Shown: in pieces, positions 8,455 to 17,063 of the stretch | Position numbering within the stretch: position 1 is the stretch's first letter | How the letters are laid out: every line of letters begins with the position of its first letter | From: Ruminiclostridium sp. | GTDB lineage: Bacteria > Bacillota > Clostridia > Oscillospirales > Ruminococcaceae | Direction of reading: 5' to 3' | Assembly: GCA_017465545.1 (NCBI GenBank) | Contig: JAFTVY010000076.1 | Coordinates: 1 to 35,489, forward strand | DNA: 35,489 nt | Notes under the pieces: model-generated | What the model saw: only the letters and a program-made list of their open reading frames with translations | What the model was told of the DNA's origin: nothing | Database searches by the model: none | Made by a program: the position numbers and the translations under genes

Positions 8455-8487
8455 GCAAAACGGACTTATACCCAAGGCATAAGTCCG
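8455..8487 (-). terminator. Rho-independent terminator of the GNAT gene
   Basis: Arms 8461-8469 and 8479-8487 form a perfect 9-base stem with a 9-base loop. The - strand continues with TTTT and a T-rich stretch. It lies 10 bases after the acetyltransferase stop. Confidence 0.82.
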
Positions 8488-8497
8488 CAAACCCTTG

Positions 8498-8980
8498 TTA
8501 TTCATTTATCCATTCCATAAAGCCGATAGCAAAAGGCAGATGAGGATGAATACTTGCACCGGCATAGTTAAATCCGTTTTTTTCATACCATCTTTTTTCT
8601 ATCTGTCCACCGTCAGCTACGCTTGCTATAAGCTTTTTTCCACCAAGCTCACAGACTCTGCTCTTTGCAAGCTCTACCATCTGCGTTCCGTAGCCCTTTC
8701 TTCTGTAAAAAGGCAGAACGCTGAAGCATTTTACTTCGTATATATCCTTTTCCTTTAAAGAAAGAGAGAAAAAGCCTACCATAGTATCATTTTCATCTGT
8801 TGCGGCATACATCTCAAAACCCCAGTTATAAAAGCTTTCTAATTTTTCTATAGGCATAAAGCTTGTATGATTGGGACAATTCATTTTTGTAACACCGAAC
8901 ATCGATGCTTCTGTTTCGTAGCTTTTATGTATAATTTCAAGGCACTGTGGCAAATCTTCTCTGTTTACTTTTCTTATCAC
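8498..8980 (-). CDS. GNAT family N-acetyltransferase
   Basis: A 160-residue acetyl-CoA-dependent N-acetyltransferase. The acetyl-CoA loop RRKGYGTQMVELA lies at about residues 93-105, preceded by the beta-strand EVKCFSVLPFY. The C-terminal pattern KRWYEKNGFNYAG (about 127-139) is typical of GNAT enzymes. The N-terminus IRKVNREDLPQCLEIIHKSY matches the usual first helix. The start is GTG 8980 with AGGAG 9 bases upstream. It has its own promoter and terminator, so it is monocistronic. Substrate unknown; it is unrelated in sequence detail to the GNAT at 2504. Confidence 0.88.
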   Translation of the reverse strand: MIRKVNREDLPQCLEIIHKSYETEASMFGVTKMNCPNHTSFMPIEKLESFYNWGFEMYAATDENDTMVGFFSLSLKEKDIYEVKCFSVLPFYRRKGYGTQMVELAKSRVCELGGKKLIASVADGGQIEKRWYEKNGFNYAGASIHPHLPFAIGFMEWINE

Positions 8981-9020
8981 TCTGTTATCTCCTCTGTCGT
9001 CTCATAATAGCATATTATCT

Positions 9021-9049
9021 ATTTTACCATATTTTTTCGACTTTGTAAA
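9021..9049 (-). promoter_or_regulatory. Sigma-A promoter of the GNAT gene
   Basis: On the - strand a -35 box TTTACA (9044-9049), a 17-base spacer and a -10 box TAAAAT (9021-9026), about 40 bases before the GTG start. Confidence 0.7.
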
Positions 9050-9065
9050 GTCCTGAGGAGCAAAA

Positions 9066-9095
9066 GAAAAAACCCGCACATTAATATGCGGGTTT
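9066..9095 (-). terminator. Rho-independent terminator of the CofE-like gene
   Basis: Perfect 9-base stem (9070-9078 with 9087-9095), 8-base loop, and a run of T on the - strand (AAAAAA at 9067-9072 on the + strand). It starts 5 bases after the gene's stop. Confidence 0.88.
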
Positions 9096-9100
9096 CAAGC

Positions 9101-10294
9101 TTATTCTGTTGTGTAGTTATCAAAGTAACCCTGAATAAATACAATAGGTGTACCCTTATCACCTGAACCTGAAGTAAGGTCGCAAAGTGAACCGATAAGG
9201 TCTGTAAGTCTTCTGGGAGTTGTACCCTCAGAAACCATCTGACCTACAAGGTTGCTGTCCTTCTGCTGAATCTTTTCCTTGATAGCATCTTTTAATGCAT
9301 CACCGGAAAGATCTGAGAAATCATTATCAGCAAGGTACTTTAATTTAAGTTCGTTGGGTGTACCCTCAAGACCTGCTGTATATGCAGGAGATACAACGGG
9401 GTCAGCAAGCTCCCATATCTTACCGATAGGATCCTTGAAAGCACCGTCACCGTAAACCATAACCTCTACATTCTTGCCTGTAGCAGCCTTAAGCTTTGCG
9501 GCAATAGCGTCAACGACAGGCTGGCAGTCTCTGGGGAAGAGCTTTACCTGATCTTCAGTTGACTTGTTTGAACCTAAAAGGCCGTAGTTTTCGTTATAAC
9601 CACTACCATTTACGGGTGCATTGAGAATTTCATCAAGTCCTAAAACTATTTCAGCGCCTGCCGCCTTTAAAATTCTCTTGGTTCTTGCTCTGGTGTGAAT
9701 ATCACAGCATAGAACGTTCTTTGTATAAGGGAGAATTGCCTTTGCGTTGTTTGCAAAAACTATCTCACAATCTGCACCGCATTCACGGATAAGACTTTCA
9801 TAATACTCTACGTAGTCAACGCCTGTAAAGGTGTGCTTTTCGTATCCGAAAAGCTCACGGTACTTTTCAAGTGAAAGTACGTCTGTATAGGGATTAACAC
9901 CCTTTTCGTCAAGAGCATCAAGGCTTACAAGGTGGTTACCCACTTCGTCAGAAGGATAGGAAAGCATAAGAACTATCTTCTTTGCGCCCTTTGCAATGCC
10001 ACGCAGACAGATAGCGAATCTGTTACGGCTTAATATCGGGAAAATAACGCCTACGGTTTCTCCACCGAACTTTGTTCTGACGTCAGTGGCAATATCATCA
10101 ACAGTTGCGTAGTTACCCTGCGCTCTTGCTACGATAGCCTCTGTCATCGCAACAATATCTCTGTCACGAATTTCAAAACCATCATCCTTAGATGCTTCGA
10201 GAATTGAATTTGTAACGATTTCAACGATGTCATCACCACTTCTGATAATGGGAGCACGGACACCTCTTGAAACAGTACCAATCATACGGCTCAT
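9101..10294 (-). CDS. CofE-like protein (coenzyme F420 gamma-glutamyl ligase family)
   Basis: A 397-residue cytoplasmic protein of the family that includes CofE, the GTP-dependent enzyme adding L-glutamate to coenzyme F420-0. Family traits seen are the N-terminal GTVSRGVRAPIIRSGDDIV, the segment IRDRDIVAMTEAIVARAQGNY (about 42-62), and the metal/nucleotide region MVYGDGAFKDPIGKIWELADPVVSPA (in two pieces, near 282-307). Clostridia are not known to make F420, so the true substrate is open; a gamma-glutamyl or similar amide ligase is likely. The start is ATG 10294 with AAGGAG upstream; the GTG at 10303 overlaps that site. It is flanked by its own promoter and terminator. I found no other F420-related gene here. 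Confidence 0.8.
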   Translation of the reverse strand: MSRMIGTVSRGVRAPIIRSGDDIVEIVTNSILEASKDDGFEIRDRDIVAMTEAIVARAQGNYATVDDIATDVRTKFGGETVGVIFPILSRNRFAICLRGIAKGAKKIVLMLSYPSDEVGNHLVSLDALDEKGVNPYTDVLSLEKYRELFGYEKHTFTGVDYVEYYESLIRECGADCEIVFANNAKAILPYTKNVLCCDIHTRARTKRILKAAGAEIVLGLDEILNAPVNGSGYNENYGLLGSNKSTEDQVKLFPRDCQPVVDAIAAKLKAATGKNVEVMVYGDGAFKDPIGKIWELADPVVSPAYTAGLEGTPNELKLKYLADNDFSDLSGDALKDAIKEKIQQKDSNLVGQMVSEGTTPRRLTDLIGSLCDLTSGSGDKGTPIVFIQGYFDNYTTE

Positions 10295-10352
10295 ATTGAA
10301 CACTCCTTAAAAATTAAATGCAATCAGATTTACGAAATCAATCGCAATGATT

Positions 10353-10381
10353 ATTTTAGCACATTTACTTTCATTTTTCAA
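10353..10381 (-). promoter_or_regulatory. Sigma-A promoter of the CofE-like gene
   Basis: On the - strand a -35 box TTGAAA (10376-10381), 17-base spacer and a -10 box TAAAAT (10353-10358). The stretch 10382-10460 after the ABC exporter operon shows no convincing terminator, so some read-through into this gene is possible. Confidence 0.75.
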
Positions 10382-10460
10382 TAGTATTTTGCAAATTTTT
10401 TATCTTTAAACAACATTTTTATCTATGAAACAAAATTTATACCATTTCATCCATCGGATT

Positions 10461-12338
10461 TTATGTAGCTATACCTGCAAACTGAGTATTATAAAGCTTT
10501 GCATAAGCACCATTCTGAGCAAGTAAGGTCTCGTGATTGCCTGCCTCTACTACCTTACCGCCTGCAAGTACAACGATTTTATCTGCATCACGGATAGTTG
10601 ACAATCTGTGGGCAATGATAAGACTGGTTCTGCCCTTCATAAGATTCAGCATAGCCTCCTGGATATATACCTCTGTTCTGGTATCTATGCTTGAAGTTGC
10701 CTCATCAAGAATAAGTATCTTAGGATCGGCAAGCACAGCTCTCGCTATAGCAATAAGCTGTCTTTGTCCCTGACTGAGATTTCCGCCGCCTTCTGTCAGC
10801 ATGGTGTCGTATCCGTCGGTAAGCTTTTCGGCGAACACGTCGACCTTTGCAGTCTTTGCCGCCGCTATTACCTCTTCGTCTGTAGCGTCAAGCTTGCCGT
10901 ATCTTATATTCTGTGCAATGGTATCGTTGAATATCACGGTATCCTGAAGTACTATTCCTATAGATTCACGGAGCTTTTTCTTGGGGATTTCAAAAATATC
11001 CTGTCCATCAAGAGTAATTGTACCCTTGTCAATGTCGTAGAATCTTGTAAGAAGATTTACTACAGTAGTTTTTCCCGAGCCTGTAGCACCTACTATAGCA
11101 AGCTTCTGTCCGCTCTTTATCCACAGATCGAATTCCTTCAGAACCGTTTCGCCTTCTACGTAAGAAAACTCAATATCCTTGAAGTTGATATCACCCTTTA
11201 CGTTTTCTACGTCAAAGTCAGTATCCGTGCCGAAATCCTCTTCGGGAGGATTGTCCATTATCTCAAACACACGCTCTGCACCTGCAATAGCAGTCTGGAT
11301 AGCCGCATACTGATGAGCGATTTCGTTTATAGGACGAGAGAAATTCTTTGTGTACTGTAAAAAAGCCTGGATAGTACCTACAGTCATCGCACCGTAAAGT
11401 GCAAGAGGGTTGAAATCTATAATCAGGAAGTATGCGCCAAAGCCCGCTACAAGCAGAAAGCTTATATTTGAGATGACGTTCATACAAGGTCCCATCACAC
11501 CGCCCGATATCTGCGCCTTGATAGACGCCTTACAAAGCTTGTCGCTTATCTTATTGAATTCCTCGCAGGCATCCTCTTCCTTGGAGAAGGCGGCTACAGT
11601 CTTATAGCCCGTTACCATTTCCTCGATATGACCATTGAGGTTGCCAAGTAAGGTCTGTTGCATCGGGAAATACTTTCTCATTATCTTTGTGAGGTTTGTA
11701 GTAACGAGAAGTGTAAGCACTATGGTTGTAAGGCTCACCAGAGTCAGTATCGGTGAATAATACAGCATAAAGCACAAGCAACCTATAAGGGTTAACACGC
11801 CTGAGAACAGCGAAGCTATCGACTGGGATACCGTATTTGAGATATTCTCCACGTCGTTTGTCATACGGCTCATAATATCACCGTGCTGATGACTGTCGGT
11901 ATACTTTATAGGCAGATAGGATATTTTATCAAAAAGATCCTTTCTCATTATCTTTACCGTTGTCTGTGACAGCTTTGCCGCTATTATTCCCTGGAAATAC
12001 GTAAGGCAGGAGTTTGCAAGATACACACAAAGTAGTGCTATAAGGCAGAACACCATGCCTTCGAGATCTACCTGAAGTCTGTTTTCGGAAATCGTAATCT
12101 TATCTATAGCCATACCCTGAATAAAGGGCGCTACAAGATTAAGCAAGGTAACAAACAGCATTATGACAAGAAGCGTTATCATAAGGTATCTGTTTTTACC
12201 TATATAGCTCATAAGTCTCTTTATCGTCTTTTTAGAATCCTTTGCCTTTTCTGTAGGCATTGCCATTCTCTGATGAGGCGGAGGGCCTCCCCTTCCCATC
12301 ACTCTTGGCATCTGAGGAGCAGGTCTTTGTTCAGCCAT
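10461..12338 (-). CDS. Heterodimeric ABC exporter subunit with intact ATPase site
   Basis: A 625-residue fused membrane/ATPase half-transporter. A Pro/Arg/Gly-rich cytoplasmic tail of about 45 residues (PHQRMAMPTEKAKDSKK) precedes six TM helices (about 50-320). The ATPase domain follows, with GATGSGKTT, the Q-loop VLQDTVIF, signature LSQGQRQLIAIARAV, Walker B ILILDEATSSID with catalytic Glu, and switch His in IIAHRLSTI. It pairs with the upstream half-transporter, whose stop it overlaps by 8 bases. The start is ATG 12338 with AGGAGGG upstream; the ATG at 12356 contains that ribosome-binding site. Such pairs (YheH/YheI, TM287/TM288 type) export drugs, lipids or peptides. The substrate here is unknown. 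Confidence 0.94.
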   Translation of the reverse strand: MAEQRPAPQMPRVMGRGGPPPHQRMAMPTEKAKDSKKTIKRLMSYIGKNRYLMITLLVIMLFVTLLNLVAPFIQGMAIDKITISENRLQVDLEGMVFCLIALLCVYLANSCLTYFQGIIAAKLSQTTVKIMRKDLFDKISYLPIKYTDSHQHGDIMSRMTNDVENISNTVSQSIASLFSGVLTLIGCLCFMLYYSPILTLVSLTTIVLTLLVTTNLTKIMRKYFPMQQTLLGNLNGHIEEMVTGYKTVAAFSKEEDACEEFNKISDKLCKASIKAQISGGVMGPCMNVISNISFLLVAGFGAYFLIIDFNPLALYGAMTVGTIQAFLQYTKNFSRPINEIAHQYAAIQTAIAGAERVFEIMDNPPEEDFGTDTDFDVENVKGDINFKDIEFSYVEGETVLKEFDLWIKSGQKLAIVGATGSGKTTVVNLLTRFYDIDKGTITLDGQDIFEIPKKKLRESIGIVLQDTVIFNDTIAQNIRYGKLDATDEEVIAAAKTAKVDVFAEKLTDGYDTMLTEGGGNLSQGQRQLIAIARAVLADPKILILDEATSSIDTRTEVYIQEAMLNLMKGRTSLIIAHRLSTIRDADKIVVLAGGKVVEAGNHETLLAQNGAYAKLYNTQFAGIAT

Positions 12339-14079
12339 TGTTTTCACCCTCCTCATTCTTCATCTGTGAGAAATAAATATCTCTGTATACGTCGCTTGTT
12401 TCCATAAGCTCCTTATGAGTACCGAAGGCACATATCTGTCCATCGTCAAGTACAGCTATCTTATCAGCTCTCATAACGCTTGCTATTCTCTGTGCTATCA
12501 TAACTATGGTAACACCGCCGAGATTTTCCTTCAGAGCTTTGTGTAAAGCCGCTTCTGTGCTTAAATCGAGTGCAGAGGTGCTATCGTCGAATATAAGTAT
12601 TTCAGGCTTTTTGACAATCGCTCTTGCAATTGCCATTCTCTGCTTCTGACCGCCTGACAGAGATGCACCCTTTTCGCTTATCATAGTTTCGTAGTCGTCG
12701 TTAAAGCCCATAATGAACTCATCAGCCTGAGCTATTTTTGCCGCTTGCTTTACTTCTTCATCGGTAGCGTCGGGATTACCCCAGCGGATATTCTCGCTGA
12801 CCGTACCCGAAAACAGCTCACTCTTCTGTAATACAACGCCTATTCGGCTACGAAGCTCTTCAACAGTCTGTTCCTTGACGTTTACTCCGTTTACGTAGAC
12901 CTCGCCGCTTGTGGCATCATAAAAACGTGGTATAAGATTTACAAGAGAGGTCTTTCCGCATCCGGTAGCACCAAGTATAGCTACCATCTGTCCCTTTTCT
13001 ACCTTCAGATCTATATCCTTCAGTACAGGTCTGCCTGAAAAACCGGGATAGTAGAACTGTACGTTTCTGAATTCCACGGTTCCGTTTTCTTCCGCCTTTA
13101 CTTCACTTTCAGGATCGTTTACTGCGGGCACCGTATCAAGTACCGCTCTTACTCTTCTGATAGAAGCAGTTGCACGGGAAACCTGCTGTATCATCATACC
13201 AACCATCATAACTGACATAAGTATCTGTGTTATGTAAGTGATAGCCGCCATAACGTCGCCTACCATCATAGCCTTGGCTTCTACCTGAAAACCACCTATA
13301 AGTATAATCGCAATTACAGAGGCATTCATAACCACCATGAGTATAGGATTAAGCGTAGCAAGAAGCTTCTGTACCCTGAGATTGGTAGTCATAAGGTCTG
13401 TATTTGCTTTGTCGAATCTGTCTTTTTCGTATTCTTCTCTTGTAAACGCCTTTACAACTCTTGCACCTGTTACGTTTTCCTGCACTACGCTGTTTACCTT
13501 ATCCAGCTTATCCTGTACAACTCCGAAAAGAGGTGCCGCCTTACGCAGTATAAGGAACAGTACGATAATCTGTATTGGCATTGATATAGCGAGCACCATA
13601 CCGAAGTTCACGTTTAAAGTAAGTATTACCGCAATACCGCCTATAAACTGCATACCCGTCCTTACGAACATACGAAGAGACATTGCCACAAAATCCTGAA
13701 CAGCAGTAACGTCATTTGTCAGTCTTGTAACAAGTGAACCGGTTGTGAATTTATCCGTCTGCTGAAAAGACAGATGCATAACCTTATCAAATACAGCCTT
13801 TCTTAAATCATTACCCATTTTCTGAGCCGCTGTAGTGCCGAACGCCGCACTGGCAATTCCTCCAAGACAGCCTATTATCGAAAAGCCGAGCATTTTAAAT
13901 CCCGTTATTACAACGTAGCTTAAATTACTCGCCGCATCTCCGTCTCCGAGAATGCCGTTGTTTACAATATCCGACATAAGCTGTGGCTGTAGCAGATCCA
14001 TTGATACTTCCAGTATCATAGCAAGCGGGCTGAGTAAAGCCAGCCACCAATAAGGCTTCAGATATTTCAGAACCTTCAT
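12331..14079 (-). CDS. Heterodimeric ABC exporter subunit with degenerate ATPase site
   Basis: A 582-residue half-transporter, first gene of the exporter operon. Six TM helices occupy about residues 10-305. The ATPase domain has GATGCGKTS (about 370), signature [15 protein letters not shown] (about 474) and Walker B ILIFDDSTSALD (about 494). The catalytic Glu after Walker B is replaced by Asp (position 499), and the switch histidine is replaced by Gln in VMIAQRIASV (about 530). These are marks of the non-hydrolysing site in asymmetric exporters such as TM287/TM288. The start is ATG 14079 with GGAAG 8 bases upstream; a TTG at 14118 falls at the transcription start and is rejected. No regulator gene lies next to it. 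Confidence 0.93.
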   Translation of the reverse strand: MKVLKYLKPYWWLALLSPLAMILEVSMDLLQPQLMSDIVNNGILGDGDAASNLSYVVITGFKMLGFSIIGCLGGIASAAFGTTAAQKMGNDLRKAVFDKVMHLSFQQTDKFTTGSLVTRLTNDVTAVQDFVAMSLRMFVRTGMQFIGGIAVILTLNVNFGMVLAISMPIQIIVLFLILRKAAPLFGVVQDKLDKVNSVVQENVTGARVVKAFTREEYEKDRFDKANTDLMTTNLRVQKLLATLNPILMVVMNASVIAIILIGGFQVEAKAMMVGDVMAAITYITQILMSVMMVGMMIQQVSRATASIRRVRAVLDTVPAVNDPESEVKAEENGTVEFRNVQFYYPGFSGRPVLKDIDLKVEKGQMVAILGATGCGKTSLVNLIPRFYDATSGEVYVNGVNVKEQTVEELRSRIGVVLQKSELFSGTVSENIRWGNPDATDEEVKQAAKIAQADEFIMGFNDDYETMISEKGASLSGGQKQRMAIARAIVKKPEILIFDDSTSALDLSTEAALHKALKENLGGVTIVMIAQRIASVMRADKIAVLDDGQICAFGTHKELMETSDVYRDIYFSQMKNEEGENNG

Positions 14080-14125
14080 AGAATAATCTTCCACTTCCCT
14101 TTCAGTAAAATAATCCAACTTGATA

Positions 14126-14155
14126 ATTATACTACTTTTTTTCGATAAAAGTCAA
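14126..14155 (-). promoter_or_regulatory. Sigma-A promoter of the ABC exporter operon
   Basis: On the - strand a -35 box TTGACT (14150-14155), an 18-base spacer and a -10 box TATAAT (14126-14131). It is divergent from the promoter at 14207. Confidence 0.83.
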
Positions 14156-14206
14156 TATTTATATTGTCATACTGCGGATTTTTCACAATATTTTCACTTT
14201 TTGCTA

Positions 14207-14235
14207 TTGCATTCCTGATGGAATTTATATATAAT
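14207..14235 (+). promoter_or_regulatory. Sigma-A promoter of the membrane protein gene
   Basis: A -35 box TTGCAT (14207-14212), a 17-base spacer and a -10 box TATAAT (14230-14235). Only about 50 bases separate it from the divergent exporter promoter. Confidence 0.75.
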
Positions 14236-14272
14236 GGTAATATATCTAATCAAGAGACAAAGGTAGGATTAA

Positions 14273-14824
14273 ATGTACTCAAATAAAAGCAAAAGCTTTT
14301 GCATTGCACTATGCGGAATTTTAAGCGCAATATGTGTGATACTTATGTTCTGCACAGGCTTTATTCCTATAGGAATATATATTCTCCCTGCTGTTGCCGG
14401 TCTTGTTATCTGGCTTATCTACAGAGAGATAAACAGAAAATGGGCATTGCTCAGCTTCGGATGTGTGGCACTGCTTACAATGTTACTCACACCCGATATG
14501 GAATCAAAGCTGTTATTTGCAGGCTTTTTCGGTTACTATCCCATTATCAGAAGCTTTTTAGTCAAAATAAAGCCGAAATTTCTTTCGGTCATAGCAAGGT
14601 TTGCGGTATTCAACATAACCGTTATTATCATTTACGCCATTCTCATTAACCTGCTGGGTATGGGCAAGCTACTTGAGGACTTTGCTGACTTCGGTCAGTT
14701 TGCCACTCTCGTTTTCTGGGCGTTCGGAGCGGTAGCCTATATCTGCTATGATATATGCCTCGGTCAGCTTGAATACGGCTATGATAAATGGCTCAGGAAA
14801 AGGATTCATAAAATTACGAAATAA
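14273..14824 (+). CDS. Hypothetical polytopic membrane protein
   Basis: A 183-residue protein I cannot assign to a named family. The N-terminus is short and polar (YSNKSKS). Five to six hydrophobic segments follow, near residues 9-28, 30-47, 55-66, 78-92, 102-125 and 142-160, and the C-terminus is basic (KWLRKRIHKITK). The helix-rich pattern with a central proline (FGYYPIIRSFL) is reminiscent of small predicted membrane proteins or vitamin-transporter S-components, but no signature supports that. AGGTAGG precedes the ATG. It is monocistronic, with its own promoter and terminator, and divergent from the ABC exporter. Confidence 0.8.
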   Translation: MYSNKSKSFCIALCGILSAICVILMFCTGFIPIGIYILPAVAGLVIWLIYREINRKWALLSFGCVALLTMLLTPDMESKLLFAGFFGYYPIIRSFLVKIKPKFLSVIARFAVFNITVIIIYAILINLLGMGKLLEDFADFGQFATLVFWAFGAVAYICYDICLGQLEYGYDKWLRKRIHKITK

Positions 14825-14831
14825 CATAACA

Positions 14832-14872
14832 CAGCCGCTGTATCAGAAATAATACAGCGGCTGATATTTTTC
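14832..14872 (+). terminator. Rho-independent terminator of the membrane protein gene
   Basis: A perfect 12-base stem (14832-14843 with 14852-14863) and an 8-base loop are followed by a tail containing TTTTT. It begins 8 bases after the stop at 14824. Confidence 0.9.
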
Positions 14873-14874
14873 AT

Positions 14875-14908
14875 ATTCCCACATAATCATCTCTGACCAT
14901 GTGGGGAT
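14875..14908 (-). terminator. Possible terminator hairpin after the anti-sigma gene
   Basis: Inverted repeat of 10 bases with one G-T pair (14875-14884 with 14899-14908) around a 14-base loop, about 100 bases beyond the end of the putative anti-sigma gene. On the - strand only a short A/T stretch follows, so termination would be weak. The rest of 14909-15006 shows nothing I can name. Confidence 0.45.
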
Positions 14909-15006
14909 TCGGTTATCTTCTATAAACGTTCAGAAGCTATCACTCAGTCTTAAAACACTCAAATCCCTTTCCATCCTTGGCGTTTACATAGCAATGATAG
15001 TATAGA

Positions 15007-16470
15007 TTAGTTGTTTTCTTCCGCATATTTCCCTTCTGATAAAGTTCTTTTATCCGCATTATCTCCGTTTGGCTTAAGTTCAAAATAAACAACGTGTGAA
15101 ATACAATCCACGATATAAACCGAACCAATTTTCATATCAATATAAGCACATATTCTCATATCGTCATTTGATGATGCATTATGCATAAGCTCTTCATCAA
15201 GAACAAAGGTCCACATCGGTCGATACTCTGTTGCAGGAGGAAGCCCTTCGCCGTAATTGCCGATAATCGCAATGTACTTTATATCTATATCCTTGATACT
15301 GAAACGCGTGCCGACTTTATTTGATAAAATATCACAGGCAGAGGAAAGCGAAATAAAGCTGTCATTACATTCCTGCATCTTTATATTGCCGCTATTGCTG
15401 TCTGAAACGTAGCTATTCGAATAGAAAGTAGATATTTCTTTAAAATGAGCAAGTGCATCCATTTCAAGCACAATATAGCTTGGCTTTGAGATACCTGTTT
15501 TTATATTGGAATAATCGCATCCCTCATCCAGCGGTATTCCATTTATCAGCTTTTCTGCAATAAATCTGTAGGTATATTCACCATTATCAAGCTTTTTTAT
15601 AAATAACGTCTTTAATCTGAGATCTTCAGCAGGATGAATAAACTGTTCAAGCTTCTCAAGAGTCTGATTGCAATATTCAGTTGCATCCTTTAACGAATAT
15701 GCTTTTCCGTTAAGCGTATATTCACCTTCGGCTGTTTCTCCTCTGTCAAATCGTACCAATTTTTCATAGGTATAATCAGCATTTAAAAGAGTAAATTCCT
15801 CATCTCTAAAGACAAGATTGTATCCTCCGTTAAGATCTGACGAGAAGGAAATATGCTTTGCTCCGCTTTCCCACAGATATTCTGATTTTTCCGTGTCAAA
15901 TCTTATATCCGACTGACTTATTTTTTCTCCTACGATTACGTTACCAAATTCCGCAATATCGTTTTTTATCTTCTCTGCGTCACCTTTTATATTCCAATCG
16001 GCAGTAAAGGTATAAAGCGACTGTACTTTATCAAGAGTAATATTCTGAGGCAGGCTGAGCTTATCGTATTTTTTCAAAAGAGCGTCATCTGCTGTAGAAT
16101 ATATTTCCGATAAACTTAAAAATTCCGCATCTGTAATAATAGTTGAATTTGACGAGTTAAGAAGCTCTTTATCTGTTGTTGAGCTAACTTCCTGTGCTGA
16201 AGAATTTGCTATAGAAACCTCATTACCCTTAACCGCCGCAACAACTCCGACAGACACAACACAAACGATTGCCGCCGCAACCGCAGATAAACCGATAAAA
16301 ATATTGGATGACTTCTTTTTCGGATTTTCTCTTATTTCTATAAAATCCTCTAATTCGAAACTGTGAATTGTATTTTTATTTTCATTTTGCATACTATCGG
16401 AACTTTCTTCTATAAATCGTCTGTCAATGCCGTCTACTACCTTTTTGATATTATCAAATTGTCGTGACAT
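15007..16470 (-). CDS. Membrane-anchored protein, putative anti-sigma factor
   Basis: A 487-residue single-pass protein: about 56 charged cytoplasmic residues, one TM helix (57-80, IFIGLSAVAAAIVCVVSVGV), then about 400 residues outside the membrane. It follows the sigma factor gene by 13 bases, with AAGGAGG before its ATG. That arrangement and topology are typical of anti-sigma factors, which hold the sigma factor at the membrane until a signal arrives. I see no zinc-binding anti-sigma motif (HxxxCxxC) in the N-terminal part, nor a recognised RsgI or DUF4179 pattern. The outer region has alternating Lys/Glu-rich and aromatic strands and two Cys in CNQTLEKL and CDISNK-like contexts. The sensing domain is unidentified, and the role rests on context. 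Confidence 0.7.
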   Translation of the reverse strand: MSRQFDNIKKVVDGIDRRFIEESSDSMQNENKNTIHSFELEDFIEIRENPKKKSSNIFIGLSAVAAAIVCVVSVGVVAAVKGNEVSIANSSAQEVSSTTDKELLNSSNSTIITDAEFLSLSEIYSTADDALLKKYDKLSLPQNITLDKVQSLYTFTADWNIKGDAEKIKNDIAEFGNVIVGEKISQSDIRFDTEKSEYLWESGAKHISFSSDLNGGYNLVFRDEEFTLLNADYTYEKLVRFDRGETAEGEYTLNGKAYSLKDATEYCNQTLEKLEQFIHPAEDLRLKTLFIKKLDNGEYTYRFIAEKLINGIPLDEGCDYSNIKTGISKPSYIVLEMDALAHFKEISTFYSNSYVSDSNSGNIKMQECNDSFISLSSACDILSNKVGTRFSIKDIDIKYIAIIGNYGEGLPPATEYRPMWTFVLDEELMHNASSNDDMRICAYIDMKIGSVYIVDCISHVVYFELKPNGDNADKRTLSEGKYAEENN

Positions 16471-16483
16471 AACCTTTTCCTCC

Positions 16484-17038
16484 TTAAACGTTATAACCCT
16501 TACCGAGTAAGAATTTTTTCAGTTCTTCTCTTGTCCTGAACAGCTTTGTTTTTACCGTTGCCTCCTTGATACCAAGTCGCAACGCTATATCCTTCACGGA
16601 AAGATTATAGTAATATCTTAAAACAAATACTTTTCGGTTAAGAGCTTTTCTCGTTTCCAGAAACTGATTTACGTAAGCTATAAGCGTTCTGCTTTCAAGC
16701 TCTGCTTCAGGCCCTGCCTCGTCAGGCAGAAGGTCCGCAAGCTCAAGAAAATAAATCTGCGTTTCTGAATAGCTTTTATTTGCTCTGAAAACAGCAAAGG
16801 CGGCATTGCGCACAACCTCGCACAGATACGCCTTGAGGGATTTCGGACGTGTGGGCGGAATAGCATTCCATACGTTCATATATGCAGAATTTACGCATTC
16901 CTCTGTATCCGCATCATTATGCAGTATGTTATAGGATATACATCTGCACAGATTCCCGTACTTGCTGTCAATATCCGCTATTGCTTTTTCATCTCTGTCG
17001 AAGAATTCTTCTATAATGGTTTCATCAGATATCTGCAA
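16484..17038 (-). CDS. ECF-type sigma-70 family RNA polymerase sigma factor
   Basis: A 184-residue alternative sigma factor. Region 2 spans about residues 10-80, with core-binding and -10-recognition segments around NILHNDADTEECVNSAYMNV and WNAIPPTRPKSLKAYL. Region 4 spans about 125-180, with the helix-turn-helix LSVKDIALRLGIKEATVKTK that reads the -35 element. It lacks region 3, as ECF sigmas do. The start is TTG 17038, supported by AGGGAGG 8 bases upstream and no nearby in-frame ATG; a weak start may keep its level low. It is the first gene of a two-gene unit with the putative anti-sigma partner. A possible self-recognised promoter lies upstream. Confidence 0.9.
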   Translation of the reverse strand: MQISDETIIEEFFDRDEKAIADIDSKYGNLCRCISYNILHNDADTEECVNSAYMNVWNAIPPTRPKSLKAYLCEVVRNAAFAVFRANKSYSETQIYFLELADLLPDEAGPEAELESRTLIAYVNQFLETRKALNRKVFVLRYYYNLSVKDIALRLGIKEATVKTKLFRTREELKKFLLGKGYNV

Positions 17039-17063
17039 CTTTATTTCCTCCCTTCTGCCTTAT

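Noticed and set aside
10764-11360. 198-residue + strand reading frame
   Set aside because: Antisense to the ABC exporter ATPase domain, where motifs are complete on the - strand; Cys/Tyr-rich composition typical of a shadow.
14940-15128. 62-residue - strand frame at the end of the anti-sigma gene
   Set aside because: It overlaps the end of the anti-sigma frame and has no ribosome-binding site or recognisable sequence.
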